Shown: positions 46,323-55,122 of the stretch, piece after piece
Layout of the letters: each line of letters opens with the position of its first letter
How positions within the stretch are numbered: the first letter of the stretch is position 1
From: Maribacter spongiicola
GTDB lineage: Bacteria > Bacteroidota > Bacteroidia > Flavobacteriales > Flavobacteriaceae
Direction of reading: 5' to 3'
NCBI RefSeq assembly: GCF_004364165.1
Contig: NZ_SOAY01000011.1
Coordinates: 930,001-994,000 of the forward strand
DNA length: 64,000 nucleotides
The notes under the pieces: model-generated
Databases searched by the model: none
What the model saw: the letters and a program-made list of their open reading frames with translations, nothing else
Told to the model about the DNA's origin: nothing
Program-made: the position numbers and the translations under genes

Positions 46323-46351
46323 CAAATATAGCCTTCAAATAACTTAGGCAA
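46323..46351 (-). promoter_or_regulatory. Promoter of hisS (TTG plus TATATTTG)
   Basis: On the minus strand, TTG (46351-46349) is followed after 18 bp by TATATTTG (46330-46323). The predicted start near 46318 leaves a 14-nt leader to the hisS ATG. Confidence 0.7.
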
Positions 46352-46386
46352 TATTTCTATAGTGTGAATACTAGATTATTATTGTT

Positions 46387-46863
46387 TTATTTGGTAACGA
46401 TTACTTTTTCGAACCATTTATACAATTCTCCTTTTGTTATAACCGCTCCTTGCTGTAGCAACAAAAATTTGTCTACATTCTTATCATCGGTATATGCCTT
46501 TGCTGCAGTCAAATATTCTACGAAGTCTGATTGCCAGTTTCTTTTAAACCAATCGAACCCTACTGATGTGGTTAAATCTATTTCAGGATTCATCACTTTC
46601 ACCGATATCAGTTTCATCTCTTTATCGGTTAAATGAAATAGGTGCATTTGCTTATCTGAAATATTCTCTAAATAAGAAACCTTGCTCAACACTCCTTCCC
46701 AAACCAAATCGCTAAAAACGTCTAGTTCTTCTTCCGCTACTTTTGGTTTATCTCTCTTAATTTCATCCCACTCATCGCCCGTAATAGATTGTGTTGCCAG
46801 AAAATTAATGAATTCTGGATGCAATTCTTCCAATTGCTCTTTTGTAAGCCTCGTGTATTTCAT
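46387..46863 (-). CDS. Conserved hypothetical protein, DUF6495-like
   Basis: A 158-residue soluble protein with no signal or membrane helix. It starts KYTRLTKEQLEELHPEFINFLATQSITGDEWDEIK and continues with DVFSDLVWEGVLSKVSYLENIS and a Trp-rich VGFDWFKRNWQSDFVEYL. I recognise it as the flavobacterial DUF6495 family. The function is unknown. The promoter geometry upstream predicts that transcription starts on the ATG itself. Confidence 0.75.
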   Translation of the reverse strand: MKYTRLTKEQLEELHPEFINFLATQSITGDEWDEIKRDKPKVAEEELDVFSDLVWEGVLSKVSYLENISDKQMHLFHLTDKEMKLISVKVMNPEIDLTTSVGFDWFKRNWQSDFVEYLTAAKAYTDDKNVDKFLLLQQGAVITKGELYKWFEKVIVTK

Positions 46864-46867
46864 TTTG

Positions 46868-46875
46868 CAAAAATA
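46868..46875 (-). promoter_or_regulatory. -7 promoter element of the DUF6495-like gene, next to a terminator
   Basis: The minus strand reads TATTTTTG then CAAAATG. The predicted first transcribed base is the A of the ATG at 46863. The element directly abuts the terminator stem at 46876-46905, so the end of one transcription unit is the start of the next. Confidence 0.5.
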
Positions 46876-46905
46876 AAAAGCCCTAACATATTTGTTAGGG
46901 CTTTT
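46876..46905 (-). terminator. Intrinsic terminator after the Oar-like receptor gene
   Basis: AAAAGCCCTAACA (46876-46888) and TGTTAGGGCTTTT (46893-46905) form a perfect 13-bp stem with a 4-nt loop, 20 bp after the receptor stop codon; the minus-strand T-tract follows. Confidence 0.92.
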
Positions 46906-46924
46906 ACAACTTAATTTTAAAAAC

Positions 46925-49900
46925 TTAGAAGATATATCTCAATCCTACTTGTGCTTGCCATCTAGATAACAAACTTGCATCATAACCAAAAGTTTCTGTC
47001 AACTCTGGATTAAACGTGTATGTTGGTACACTTGTATTTGGATCAACAGTTACACCTACTGGCTGAATGTTGTTCGGTTGTTGCACCAAGCCCCAATCAG
47101 AACTGATCATATTACCAATATTCAATACATCAACACTAAATTGAATAGTATTTGTTTTCCCTTCTGAAACAGTTATCTTATAGTCTTGTAAGAACTTAAC
47201 ATCCCATCTACCTCTCCATGGTGCTAAAGCTCCGTAACGCTCTGCATACTGCCCTCTTTGACCACTTAAGTAATCATCTTGAGCAATATAAGCATCAAAA
47301 GCAGCACCTTGACCAGCTCCTGCAAATTGCATCTGTCCTATTTCTGCAGATGTTGGTACATAAATAAGGTCATTTAAGCCTGATCCATCTCCATTAATGT
47401 CACCACCATAAGTATAGTTGAATCTACCACCTTGTGCATACTCAAAGAACGTAGAAAGAGTACTACCCCATTTACCGTTTCCGTATACCCAATTTTTACT
47501 GACAACACCAATGAATCTGTGCTTATCTCCATATTTAGAAGGTGCTAAAACGTCTGCATTTGCATCGTTTACAACTGGGTTACCAACGAAAGCATCTGAT
47601 GTAATTTCTGCTTCAATAGAATTCACATCTTTAGCATCTAAATAGCTATATGCCAACATAGTATATAAACCTTTATCAAATGTCTTTTGAGCTTTAAAAG
47701 AAGCGTTCCAAATTCTACCCTTATTTGAGTTTGTAAATACATAAGGTCCCGCTCCTAAACCAAAGCTATTTAATAAATCGCCCGATGTATATGTCGGTCT
47801 AGTATCAACCCCAGATAAATTACCTGAAGGAGATGTCAATGCCCAGTTTTGTACATGTGGTCCATTAATATCTTTAGTATACGATAAATCTGCCGTAAGC
47901 ACCATACCATTATCTAAACGTTTATCTGCACCTAAATTCGTTCTCCAAACTTGTGGAAATTTGTAATCTGGATCAACTGCTTGTAAGAAAAATACGTCTG
48001 GAGAAGAAATTTGGTTTCCTAGCCATACGAACGGGAAACGACCTGTAAATAATCCAGAACCACCACGTAATTGCAATGATCTATCGCCATACACATCATA
48101 GTTAAAACCAACTCTCGGTGAAATTAACCAATCATTAGAAGGCATTTGAGTGTTATCTATAAATACTGTTTCACCAGTATTTGGATTTTGGTAAGGCTGA
48201 TCAGCAATTATAAAACCTCTGTCGATTACATCTTGTGCTTTCTCCGCAGAGTCAAAGAACAAAGGCTTATCAAAACGAACACCGTATGTTAATTTAAATT
48301 TCTCATTTACGTTCCATTCATCTTGCACATAAAATGCCAATTGACCTACATTGGTTTCTGCCAAAGCCCAACCTTCGCCATCTGGCACAGCATTATTTGC
48401 ATTAAATGTTGCTTGTGGACCAGCAAAATCATAAGATGATGCATCAAAATCCGCAATATCTACACCACCAAATAAATCAAAACCATAAGCGGTTAGGTTA
48501 AACGAGTTGTCAAACATAAATTTCTCTAATGAAAAACCTACTGTATACGTATGATCACCTTTATAAAAGTTAAGGTTGTTAGTAATTTGAAGTACCTTTT
48601 GATCTAATCTGTTATTTGCTGAAAATGGCTCATGACCAGCAATTATATAGTTAGAACCATCTTTTGTAATGTTAATAGAAGGAGCAGGAGTAGAAAACGG
48701 ATTTCTAAAATCGTTAAAATGAGTATAACCTACTTGTAATTTATTTGATGCCGTTGCAGACAAAGTTGAGTTTAACTCTACTTGAATAGATTTTAGCTCA
48801 TTGTTTATCTCATATCCTGAATTCTGAAACTGCAATGTGTTTGCATTCGGACCTCTAAATTGTATCGCTGATGGGTGAGCTGGCTTTTGCTTAGATGCAT
48901 TCAAAAAGTTATAAATAACTGCTAAACGGTTGTTATCATTAATGTTCCAATCTAACTTAAATAGACCTTTTGTAGATTCTGCATCATGCGTAAAACCTTG
49001 ATAAGCACCCGGATCATATCCTGCTGCCAATAACTGATTTTGCACATTAATCAAATCACTTTCTAATACTCTAGATTCATTAATTGCTCCTGAACCTGTA
49101 TTTGGCACCCAACCGTTTGTACCTAAATCTGTACGCTCATCTCTTTCAAAGTTGGCGAAGAAGAATAATTTATTTTTCACGATTGGTCCACCAATACTAA
49201 CACCGTATTGACTTTGATCTAACTTAGGCTTTACAATCTCATCTCCTTTAATTTTACCACCGGTCATATCTTCATTTCTAAAGAAACCATATACTGTACC
49301 GTGAAAATCGTTAGAACCACTTTTAGTCACTGCATTTACAGAAGCTCCTGTAAAACCTGATTGCGTAACATCATATGGTGCGGTTGAAACTTGAATTTGT
49401 TCAATTGCATCTAGTGAAATTGGCTGAGAATCTGTTTGACCACCTGGTGTAGCTGCATCTAACCCGAAAGGGTTATTAAAAATAGCACCATCCAAAGAAA
49501 AGTTATTGAACTGATCATTTCTACCTCCGAAAGAATTACCACTCGCCGTTGGCTCTAAACGTGTAAAATCTGCTGCAGAACGTGAAATAGTAGGAAGACG
49601 TGTTAATTCTCTTCTACCAACACTCGTTTCTGCACCTGTACGGTCGCTACTAAAAGTACCTGAACGGTCAGAAACTACAGTAACTTCGTCTAATGCTTGG
49701 CTTTCACTTGCTAATTTAACATCTACATTGAAAGTTTGCCCTAATGACAAATTAACATCGGTAAGTTCGTAAGGTTTAAAGCCTACATAAGTAATTTCTA
49801 CTTTGTAAGGACCACCAACACGAAGATTTAGAAGGTTGAACCTACCATCTTCATTAGTAATTGACCCATACTTTGTACCTGTAGGGGTGTGGACAGCGAC

Positions 49901-50032
49901 AATGTTAGCGCCGAAAAGTGGTTGATTCTGATCATCTATTACTAAACCTCTGATATTAGAGGTGGTAACTTGACCGTAAGTTGCGCTTACAAAAAGTAGC
50001 AACAATACTTGAAAAAGCAAGCTGTTTTTCAT
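46925..50032 (-). CDS. Oar-like TonB-dependent receptor
   Basis: A 1035-residue outer-membrane protein. Signal peptide KNSLLFQVLLLLFVSATYGQ, then a carboxypeptidase-regulatory-like domain (NIRGLVIDDQNQPLFGANIVAVHTPTGTKYGS...), a plug (RRELTRLPTISRSAADFTRLEP and IEQIQVSTAPYDVTQSGFTGASVNAVTKSGSNDFHGT) and a long barrel ending WQAQVGLRYIF. The plug text and length match Oar-type receptors, known for protein/peptide export-related or uptake roles in Bacteroidota and myxobacteria. The frame extends 30 codons upstream, but the signal peptide fixes the start at 50032. It is monogenic, bounded by a promoter at 50068 and a terminator. Confidence 0.93.
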   Translation of the reverse strand: MKNSLLFQVLLLLFVSATYGQVTTSNIRGLVIDDQNQPLFGANIVAVHTPTGTKYGSITNEDGRFNLLNLRVGGPYKVEITYVGFKPYELTDVNLSLGQTFNVDVKLASESQALDEVTVVSDRSGTFSSDRTGAETSVGRRELTRLPTISRSAADFTRLEPTASGNSFGGRNDQFNNFSLDGAIFNNPFGLDAATPGGQTDSQPISLDAIEQIQVSTAPYDVTQSGFTGASVNAVTKSGSNDFHGTVYGFFRNEDMTGGKIKGDEIVKPKLDQSQYGVSIGGPIVKNKLFFFANFERDERTDLGTNGWVPNTGSGAINESRVLESDLINVQNQLLAAGYDPGAYQGFTHDAESTKGLFKLDWNINDNNRLAVIYNFLNASKQKPAHPSAIQFRGPNANTLQFQNSGYEINNELKSIQVELNSTLSATASNKLQVGYTHFNDFRNPFSTPAPSINITKDGSNYIIAGHEPFSANNRLDQKVLQITNNLNFYKGDHTYTVGFSLEKFMFDNSFNLTAYGFDLFGGVDIADFDASSYDFAGPQATFNANNAVPDGEGWALAETNVGQLAFYVQDEWNVNEKFKLTYGVRFDKPLFFDSAEKAQDVIDRGFIIADQPYQNPNTGETVFIDNTQMPSNDWLISPRVGFNYDVYGDRSLQLRGGSGLFTGRFPFVWLGNQISSPDVFFLQAVDPDYKFPQVWRTNLGADKRLDNGMVLTADLSYTKDINGPHVQNWALTSPSGNLSGVDTRPTYTSGDLLNSFGLGAGPYVFTNSNKGRIWNASFKAQKTFDKGLYTMLAYSYLDAKDVNSIEAEITSDAFVGNPVVNDANADVLAPSKYGDKHRFIGVVSKNWVYGNGKWGSTLSTFFEYAQGGRFNYTYGGDINGDGSGLNDLIYVPTSAEIGQMQFAGAGQGAAFDAYIAQDDYLSGQRGQYAERYGALAPWRGRWDVKFLQDYKITVSEGKTNTIQFSVDVLNIGNMISSDWGLVQQPNNIQPVGVTVDPNTSVPTYTFNPELTETFGYDASLLSRWQAQVGLRYIF

Positions 50033-50067
50033 TTTTATTGGTTTTGAGTTATTTATGAGTTCTTTAA

Positions 50068-50075
50068 CAAAAATA
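50068..50075 (-). promoter_or_regulatory. -7 promoter element of the Oar-like receptor gene
   Basis: The minus strand reads TATTTTTG, an exact TAnnTTTG; the predicted start near 50063 leaves a 31-nt leader. It lies just beyond the rplI terminator. Confidence 0.5.
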
Positions 50076-50083
50076 CCAATAAA

Positions 50084-50111
50084 AAAAGAGCTATGCACGC
50101 ATAGCTCTTTT
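50084..50111 (-). terminator. Intrinsic terminator of the rpsF-rpsR-rplI operon
   Basis: AAAAGAGCTATGC (50084-50096) and GCATAGCTCTTTT (50099-50111) are a 13-bp perfect inverted repeat with a minimal loop; the T-run follows on the minus strand, 25 bp after the rplI stop codon. Confidence 0.9.
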
Positions 50112-50135
50112 AAATTTATCAACTTAGATAGTTAA

Positions 50136-50588
50136 TTATTTCTGTTCGGCAACTACTTCGAAACCAAAGTCAACAATTACCTCACGGTGTAATCTAATTT
50201 GTGCATTGTAAGGTCCAGTTCTTTTAACTGCACCACCTTGAATGTTAATGAATTTCTTGTCGATTGAATGTCCTTCTTTCGCAATTGCATCAGCCAAATC
50301 ACCATTAGTAACAGAACCGAACAATTTATCGGCAGCACCTGTTTTAGCAGTAATTTTCAATTCTAAAGCCTTTAATGCCTCTTCAATTTTCTTAGCAGCA
50401 TCAACAACTTTTTTCTCTTTGTGTGCTCTTTGCTTTAAGTTTTCAGCTAAAACTTTTTTAGCAGAAACAGTAGCCATAGCAGCTAAGCCTTGAGGTATAA
50501 GGAAATTTCTTCCGTAACCATTCTTAACATTTACTACGTCGTCTTTAAAACCTAAATTTTGTACGTCTTCTTTTAATATCAGCTCCAT
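50136..50588 (-). CDS. rplI: 50S ribosomal protein L9
   Basis: A 150-residue ribosomal protein. The N-terminal domain has the diagnostic signature MELILKEDVQNLGFKDDVVNVKNGYGRNFLIPQGLA (present here in full), followed by the long connecting helix rich in Lys and Ala and the C-terminal RNA-binding domain (GSVTNGDLADAI, EVIVDFGFEV). Third gene of the rpsF-rpsR-rplI operon, 12 bp after rpsR. Confidence 0.98.
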   Translation of the reverse strand: MELILKEDVQNLGFKDDVVNVKNGYGRNFLIPQGLAAMATVSAKKVLAENLKQRAHKEKKVVDAAKKIEEALKALELKITAKTGAADKLFGSVTNGDLADAIAKEGHSIDKKFINIQGGAVKRTGPYNAQIRLHREVIVDFGFEVVAEQK

Positions 50589-50600
50589 GATTCTTTTCTT

Positions 50601-50897
50601 TTATTTTAATAAATCAGCAACATATGGCATTAACGCCAAATGACGAGCTCTTTTTACGGCTTGTGCCACTTTTCTTTGATACTTCAATGAAGTTCCAGTA
50701 AGTCTTCTAGGTAACAATTTACCTTGCTCGTTTACCAACTTCAATAAAAAATCAGCATCCTTATAATCTACGTACTTAATACCAGATTTTTTAAAACGAC
50801 AATACTTCTTCTTAGTGTTGGTTTCAATGTTTAATGGAGTAAGATACCTGATCTCTCCATCTTTCTTTCCTTTTGCCTGTTGTTGTAATGTTGCCAT
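50601..50897 (-). CDS. rpsR: 30S ribosomal protein S18
   Basis: A 98-residue ribosomal protein with the typical core [58 protein letters not shown]. It pairs with S6 on the 30S platform. The N-terminus has an extra 25 residues compared with E. coli S18, as is usual in Bacteroidota. Only 5 bp from rpsF. Confidence 0.98.
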   Translation of the reverse strand: MATLQQQAKGKKDGEIRYLTPLNIETNTKKKYCRFKKSGIKYVDYKDADFLLKLVNEQGKLLPRRLTGTSLKYQRKVAQAVKRARHLALMPYVADLLK

Positions 50898-50902
50898 AAT
50901 AC

Positions 50903-51244
50903 TTAAGCTTTAGCGGTTTTGTTTCTTGTTCTTCTTTTTTCTGCCCATGCAACAGCGTGCTTGTCCAACTTAACGGTCAAGAAACGCATAACACGTTCAT
51001 CTCTTCTAAACTCCTGTTCGTAAGGTGTAACTACCTCACCAGTGTTAGTAAATTCAAACAAGTGGTAAAAGCCACTCTTTTTGTTTTGAATTGGGTAAGC
51101 TAATTTCTTTAGCCCCCAATTCTCTTTAGCTACCATTTTGGCGCCATTGTTAATTAAGAAATCTTCGAATTTCTTAACTGTTTCCTCTATCTGAACATCA
51201 GATAGAACGGGATTCAAAATGAAAACAGTTTCGTAATGGTTCAT
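50903..51244 (-). CDS. rpsF: 30S ribosomal protein S6
   Basis: A 113-residue ribosomal protein starting [29 protein letters not shown], with [23 protein letters not shown] and a basic C-terminal tail ([13 protein letters not shown]). First gene of the S6-S18-L9 operon, behind a -7 element with the same TATTTTTGCAC core as rplS. The leader is only about 20 nt, so a long structured S6:S18 repression site is not evident. Confidence 0.98.
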   Translation of the reverse strand: MNHYETVFILNPVLSDVQIEETVKKFEDFLINNGAKMVAKENWGLKKLAYPIQNKKSGFYHLFEFTNTGEVVTPYEQEFRRDERVMRFLTVKLDKHAVAWAEKRRTRNKTAKA

Positions 51245-51268
51245 ATTATATTTGTTTTTAAAGAGTGC

Positions 51269-51276
51269 AAAAATAG
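51269..51276 (-). promoter_or_regulatory. -7 promoter element of the rpsF operon
   Basis: The minus strand reads TATTTTTG followed by CAC, as at the rplS promoter. The predicted start near 51264 leaves a 20-nt leader to the rpsF ATG. No TTG at the right spacing. Confidence 0.5.
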
Positions 51277-51474
51277 ATATTTTTTTAAAATAATTATAAG
51301 AAATGCGAATATTCTTCGTTATTGAATGGTAACAACATTAAAAATTAAACCAAATCTTAAACATATCATCATTACCAATTACACGATCAACAGTGCATTG
51401 TTCACATCTTTTGTTGCAGTTCAGCTTGTTTTTTCTGTTCTTTGTCGATGATTTAACCCCACAAATCAACCCTT

Positions 51475-52167
51475 ATGAAGTTAAGAAGTATCATCGTTGA
51501 CGACTCATCTATGCAAAGGATGGCCGTTGCCAAGTTGGTAAACAATCATCCGAATTTGACTATGGTAGCTGAGTACAGTAATGCTATCGAGGCTAAAAAC
51601 GGAATCAAGAACCATGAGATCGATCTTATATTTCTTGATGTTGAGATGCCAATTATTACAGGATTCGACCTACTCGAGTCACTAGAAAACAGTCCTCAGG
51701 TAATTTTGATTACTGGTAAACCAGATTATGCACTTAAAGCATTTGACTATGATGTAACGGATTATTTACATAAACCGATTACCATGGCACGTTTTGATGC
51801 ATCTGTTAAAAGAGCTGTTGCGAACTACGAACAATTGCACAGAGTTAATGAAGACGAAGAGCACATTTTCGTAAAGAGTAACCTAAAGAAAAGAAAGGTT
51901 ATTTTAAATGATATTAAGTGGATAGAAGCACTTGGTGACTACATTAAACTAGTAACTGATGAAGCAAATATCGTAATCTTATCAACAATGAAGTCTTTTG
52001 AAAAGCAATTGCCAGAAGATAAGTTTTTAAGAATTCACAAATCATACATTATCAACCTAGAAAAGGTTGAAAAATTCAACAGTAAAAATGTTGAAGTTAG
52101 CGGTAGATCAATACCTCTAAGTAGAAATAAAAAGACAGAACTAGCCGAAGCGCTAAGTAACGTATAA
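51475..52167 (+). CDS. LytTR-family response regulator
   Basis: A 230-residue two-domain regulator. The receiver domain (1-120) has the acidic pair in VDDSS (D9, D10), the phospho-acceptor D55 in LIFLDVEMP and the Lys in YLHKPIT. The LytTR DNA-binding domain (about 130-230) shows IFVKSNLKKRKVILNDIKWIEALGDYIKL and FLRIHKSYIINLEKV. No histidine kinase (LytS type) is adjacent, so it is an orphan in this window. Divergent from the rpsF operon, convergent with priA. Confidence 0.95.
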   Translation: MKLRSIIVDDSSMQRMAVAKLVNNHPNLTMVAEYSNAIEAKNGIKNHEIDLIFLDVEMPIITGFDLLESLENSPQVILITGKPDYALKAFDYDVTDYLHKPITMARFDASVKRAVANYEQLHRVNEDEEHIFVKSNLKKRKVILNDIKWIEALGDYIKLVTDEANIVILSTMKSFEKQLPEDKFLRIHKSYIINLEKVEKFNSKNVEVSGRSIPLSRNKKTELAEALSNV

Positions 52168-52189
52168 TATATGGTATAATTTTACTTTC

Positions 52190-52219
52190 AAAAAAGACCG
52201 CTACTTAGCGGTCTTTTTT
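52190..52219. terminator. Bidirectional terminator between the LytTR gene and priA
   Basis: AAAAAAGACCGCTA (52190-52203) and TAGCGGTCTTTTTT (52206-52219) form a 14-bp perfect inverted repeat flanked by A and T runs, so it serves both converging genes. Confidence 0.93.
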
Positions 52220-52222
52220 AGT

Positions 52223-54679
52223 TTATATATGGTCTACATTATAAATGACTCTAACACTTCTGTACATTGCCACTGCTTTAAACGATTTTTCTATTCGCCT
52301 AATATTTGCTTTTGTCTGTGCTAAAGAATGTGCTTTCTGAACTTTAATTACGATATGTTTTAAATACTGATTTCTAATTCTCGCCACTGGCGGATATTCA
52401 GGTCCTAAAACAGTACCACCAAAATTAGTACGTAATGCCCCTGCAAACCAATCTGCAGCTTCATTCAGCACATTGTAATTTTTATGTTTAAAAGTTACCT
52501 TAATAATTCTATTTACCGGTGGATATTTAAATTGCTCTCTTTCATACAGCTGCTCGGTATACATACCCTCATAATCACTAGTAGTTACTTGTTTTAATAT
52601 TTGATGATACGGATTATAGGTTTGAATAATAACACGACCTCTTTTTTTGGTTCGCCCTGCCCTACCCGATACTTGCGTTAATAATTGATAGGTTCTTTCA
52701 TGAGCGCGATAATCAGGAAAATTTAGTAATGAATCTGCATTCATTACTCCTACCAAATTCACATTTCTAAAATCGAGACCTTTAGTGATCATTTGGGTAC
52801 CTACCAGAATATCTAACTCGTGTTGCTCAAAAGCCGTAATTATCTTTTCATAACCGTGTTTGCCCCGGGTAGTATCTAAATCCATTCGACCAACCTTAGC
52901 TTCTGGGAATAATGCTGAAACCTCTTTCTCTATTTGCTCGGTACCAAAACCTTTGGTATCTAAATCTGGACTGCCGCATGCAAAACAAATTTCTGGTAAT
53001 GCCGTATGATGACCACAGTAGTGGCAACGTAATTGATTTCTATATTGATGATACGTTAAACTTACATCGCAATTTGGGCATTGTGGCGTATGACCACATG
53101 TTAAACACTCCATTAATGGTGCAAAACCTCGTCTATTCTGAAAAAGTATGATTTGCGCACCTTCTTTTAAAGTTTCTTCCATTTCCATAAAAAGTCGCTC
53201 AGAAAAATGTCCTTTCATCTTTCTTTTTCTAGAAGCTTCTTTAATATCTACCAACTCCATTTCTGGCATTAGCACATTTCCATAACGTCTTGTTATTTCT
53301 GCATAACCATATTTACCTGTTTGCACATTGTAATAACTTTCTACACTTGGTGTTGCCGAACCTAATAGAATATTTGCCTTATGTAAATGACCTAATACTA
53401 TTGCAGCATCTCTAGCGTGATATCTTGGTGCCGGATCAAATTGTTTAAAAGAACTCTCGTGTTCCTCATCTACAATGACCAACCCTAACTTACTAAAAGG
53501 CAAATACATTGCCGAGCGTGCACCTATTACCAATTGCGCTTTAGGTTTTGCTTGCAAAACATTTTGCCAAACTTCTACACGTTCCTGAACATTATATTTA
53601 GAATGGTAAATAGCAATTTTTTCACCAAAATACTCTTGCAGCCTACCTATAAGTTGTGTAGTTAAGGCTATTTCTGGCAATAAATACAATGCCTGCAACC
53701 CCTTTTCAAGACATTCTTCTATCAGTTTTACATAGACTTCAGTTTTACCCGAAGATGTTACCCCTTTTAATAAGGTAACTTTATTGGCTGCAAAAGAAGC
53801 TTTTATATCTAGTAAGGCTGTTTCTTGATATTCATTTAAATTTTTGGTATCAGAATTATCTGGCTCACCATCATAATTGACCCTATCGGTCTTAATAAAA
53901 TATTCTTCTAAAATACCCTTATCTACTAGCGATTTTATTACCGCTTTAGAGCTGTTGCTAGATTTCTCCAGTTCAGAAACCTTTATCGGATTTTGACTTT
54001 TTCCTTGTAATTGAAATAAGGAAAGTACTACTTGACTTTGCTTTGGTGCCCTGGTAAGTGAATTTAATAATTCTTCTAATTTTTCATCAGATGTATGCTC
54101 TGCACCCAATTTAACATACCGAACCAACTTTGGTTTATATTGATCATATACTTCTTCTTTTAAAACAATTACCTTTTTCTCTAATAATCGTTGAAGAATT
54201 GGTAATACATTTTTACGGTCTATTATAGAGGAAACTTCTTGAACCTTTAATATAGATTGATGTTGTAATGCTTCGAATACTAAAAACTCATCATCTAAAA
54301 GTTCATTTTCATCTATTTCGTATTCTGTATTTCTAAGAACTAAGGTTTCACTTTCTAACAAGAAAGCGCTAGGTAAAGCACTGCGCACCACTTCACCCAA
54401 AGTACACATGTAATAAGAAGCTATCCACTCCCAATGTTTAAGTTGGGTCTCATTTACGATGGGGTATTCATCTAATAATTCATGAATCTCCTTTGCCTCA
54501 TAAACTTCTGGCGGATTCTTGTGGACACTTTGAACAACGCCCGTATATATTTTTGATTTTCCGAAAGGTACCGCAACACGCATACCCGGTTTCAGCAACG
54601 CCGCCTCTTCTTCAGTTACACTGTACGTAAAACTTTTCTCTAGCGGAATAGGTAATATTACATTAATAAAGTTCGCCAT
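52223..54679 (-). CDS. priA: Primosomal protein N' (replication restart helicase PriA)
   Basis: An 818-residue helicase that reloads the replisome at stalled forks. The start is MANFINVILPIPLEKSFTYSV at 54679. Helicase motifs: GVTSSGKTEVYVKL (Walker A), VDEEHESSFKQF (DEEH), LGSATPSVESY, and in the second RecA fold VGTQMITKGLDFRNV and QVSGRAGR. Between them a zinc-binding insertion with paired Cys (CLTCGHTPQCPNC, RCHYCGHH, ICFACGSPDL). Last gene of the nadC-yihY-DUF2147-priA unit. Confidence 0.97.
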   Translation of the reverse strand: MANFINVILPIPLEKSFTYSVTEEEAALLKPGMRVAVPFGKSKIYTGVVQSVHKNPPEVYEAKEIHELLDEYPIVNETQLKHWEWIASYYMCTLGEVVRSALPSAFLLESETLVLRNTEYEIDENELLDDEFLVFEALQHQSILKVQEVSSIIDRKNVLPILQRLLEKKVIVLKEEVYDQYKPKLVRYVKLGAEHTSDEKLEELLNSLTRAPKQSQVVLSLFQLQGKSQNPIKVSELEKSSNSSKAVIKSLVDKGILEEYFIKTDRVNYDGEPDNSDTKNLNEYQETALLDIKASFAANKVTLLKGVTSSGKTEVYVKLIEECLEKGLQALYLLPEIALTTQLIGRLQEYFGEKIAIYHSKYNVQERVEVWQNVLQAKPKAQLVIGARSAMYLPFSKLGLVIVDEEHESSFKQFDPAPRYHARDAAIVLGHLHKANILLGSATPSVESYYNVQTGKYGYAEITRRYGNVLMPEMELVDIKEASRKRKMKGHFSERLFMEMEETLKEGAQIILFQNRRGFAPLMECLTCGHTPQCPNCDVSLTYHQYRNQLRCHYCGHHTALPEICFACGSPDLDTKGFGTEQIEKEVSALFPEAKVGRMDLDTTRGKHGYEKIITAFEQHELDILVGTQMITKGLDFRNVNLVGVMNADSLLNFPDYRAHERTYQLLTQVSGRAGRTKKRGRVIIQTYNPYHQILKQVTTSDYEGMYTEQLYEREQFKYPPVNRIIKVTFKHKNYNVLNEAADWFAGALRTNFGGTVLGPEYPPVARIRNQYLKHIVIKVQKAHSLAQTKANIRRIEKSFKAVAMYRSVRVIYNVDHI

Positions 54680-54681
54680 AG

Positions 54682-55122
54682 TTATCCCTCCACACGTATC
54701 CATGTTTGGGTTCTGTAGATAAATGCCAAATACCCGCGCACTTTTAACTCATCTTCATTTTCTGGATTCAACCATATTTTAAAACGAAAAGTCATCGCCT
54801 GTTCTGGATCAAATAATCGTTTACCCTTCCATTCACCATCATCATGCAACTCACCGTCTGTAATAATTTCCATACCGGTTACGGGCTTATCTTTTAATTC
54901 TCCATCGCATTTATCACAAATCCTTCCTTCTTGTCCTTCTTCTAAAATCTTAACGACTTTGCCATACATTCTCCCTTCTTTCTTATAAATTTCAATTACG
55001 CCTTTTGGTAAACCTGTGCGGTCATCAATAGTTTTCCACTTACCAAAAACTGACTGGGCAGAAATGCTCATTGTAATAAATAATGTGAATAGAATAGTTA
55101 ATTGTATGCTCTTATTTATCAT
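54682..55122 (-). CDS. DUF2147 family exported protein
   Basis: A 146-residue secreted protein with a signal peptide (KSIQLTILFTLFITMSISAQ). The mature part, GKWKTIDDRTGLPKGVIEIYKKEGRMYGKVVKI, with CDKCDG, RLFDPEQAMTFRF and the terminal RTQTWIRVEG, matches DUF2147, a small beta-barrel-like (lipocalin-type) domain. Unknown function. Overlaps the yihY gene by 11 bp and is 2 bp from priA. Confidence 0.9.
   Translation of the reverse strand: MINKSIQLTILFTLFITMSISAQSVFGKWKTIDDRTGLPKGVIEIYKKEGRMYGKVVKILEEGQEGRICDKCDGELKDKPVTGMEIITDGELHDDGEWKGKRLFDPEQAMTFRFKIWLNPENEDELKVRGYLAFIYRTQTWIRVEG

Noticed and set aside
50903-51264. S6:S18 autoregulatory leader before rpsF
   Set aside because: The predicted leader is only about 20 nt and shows no stem with the expected bulge; a longer transcript would be needed.
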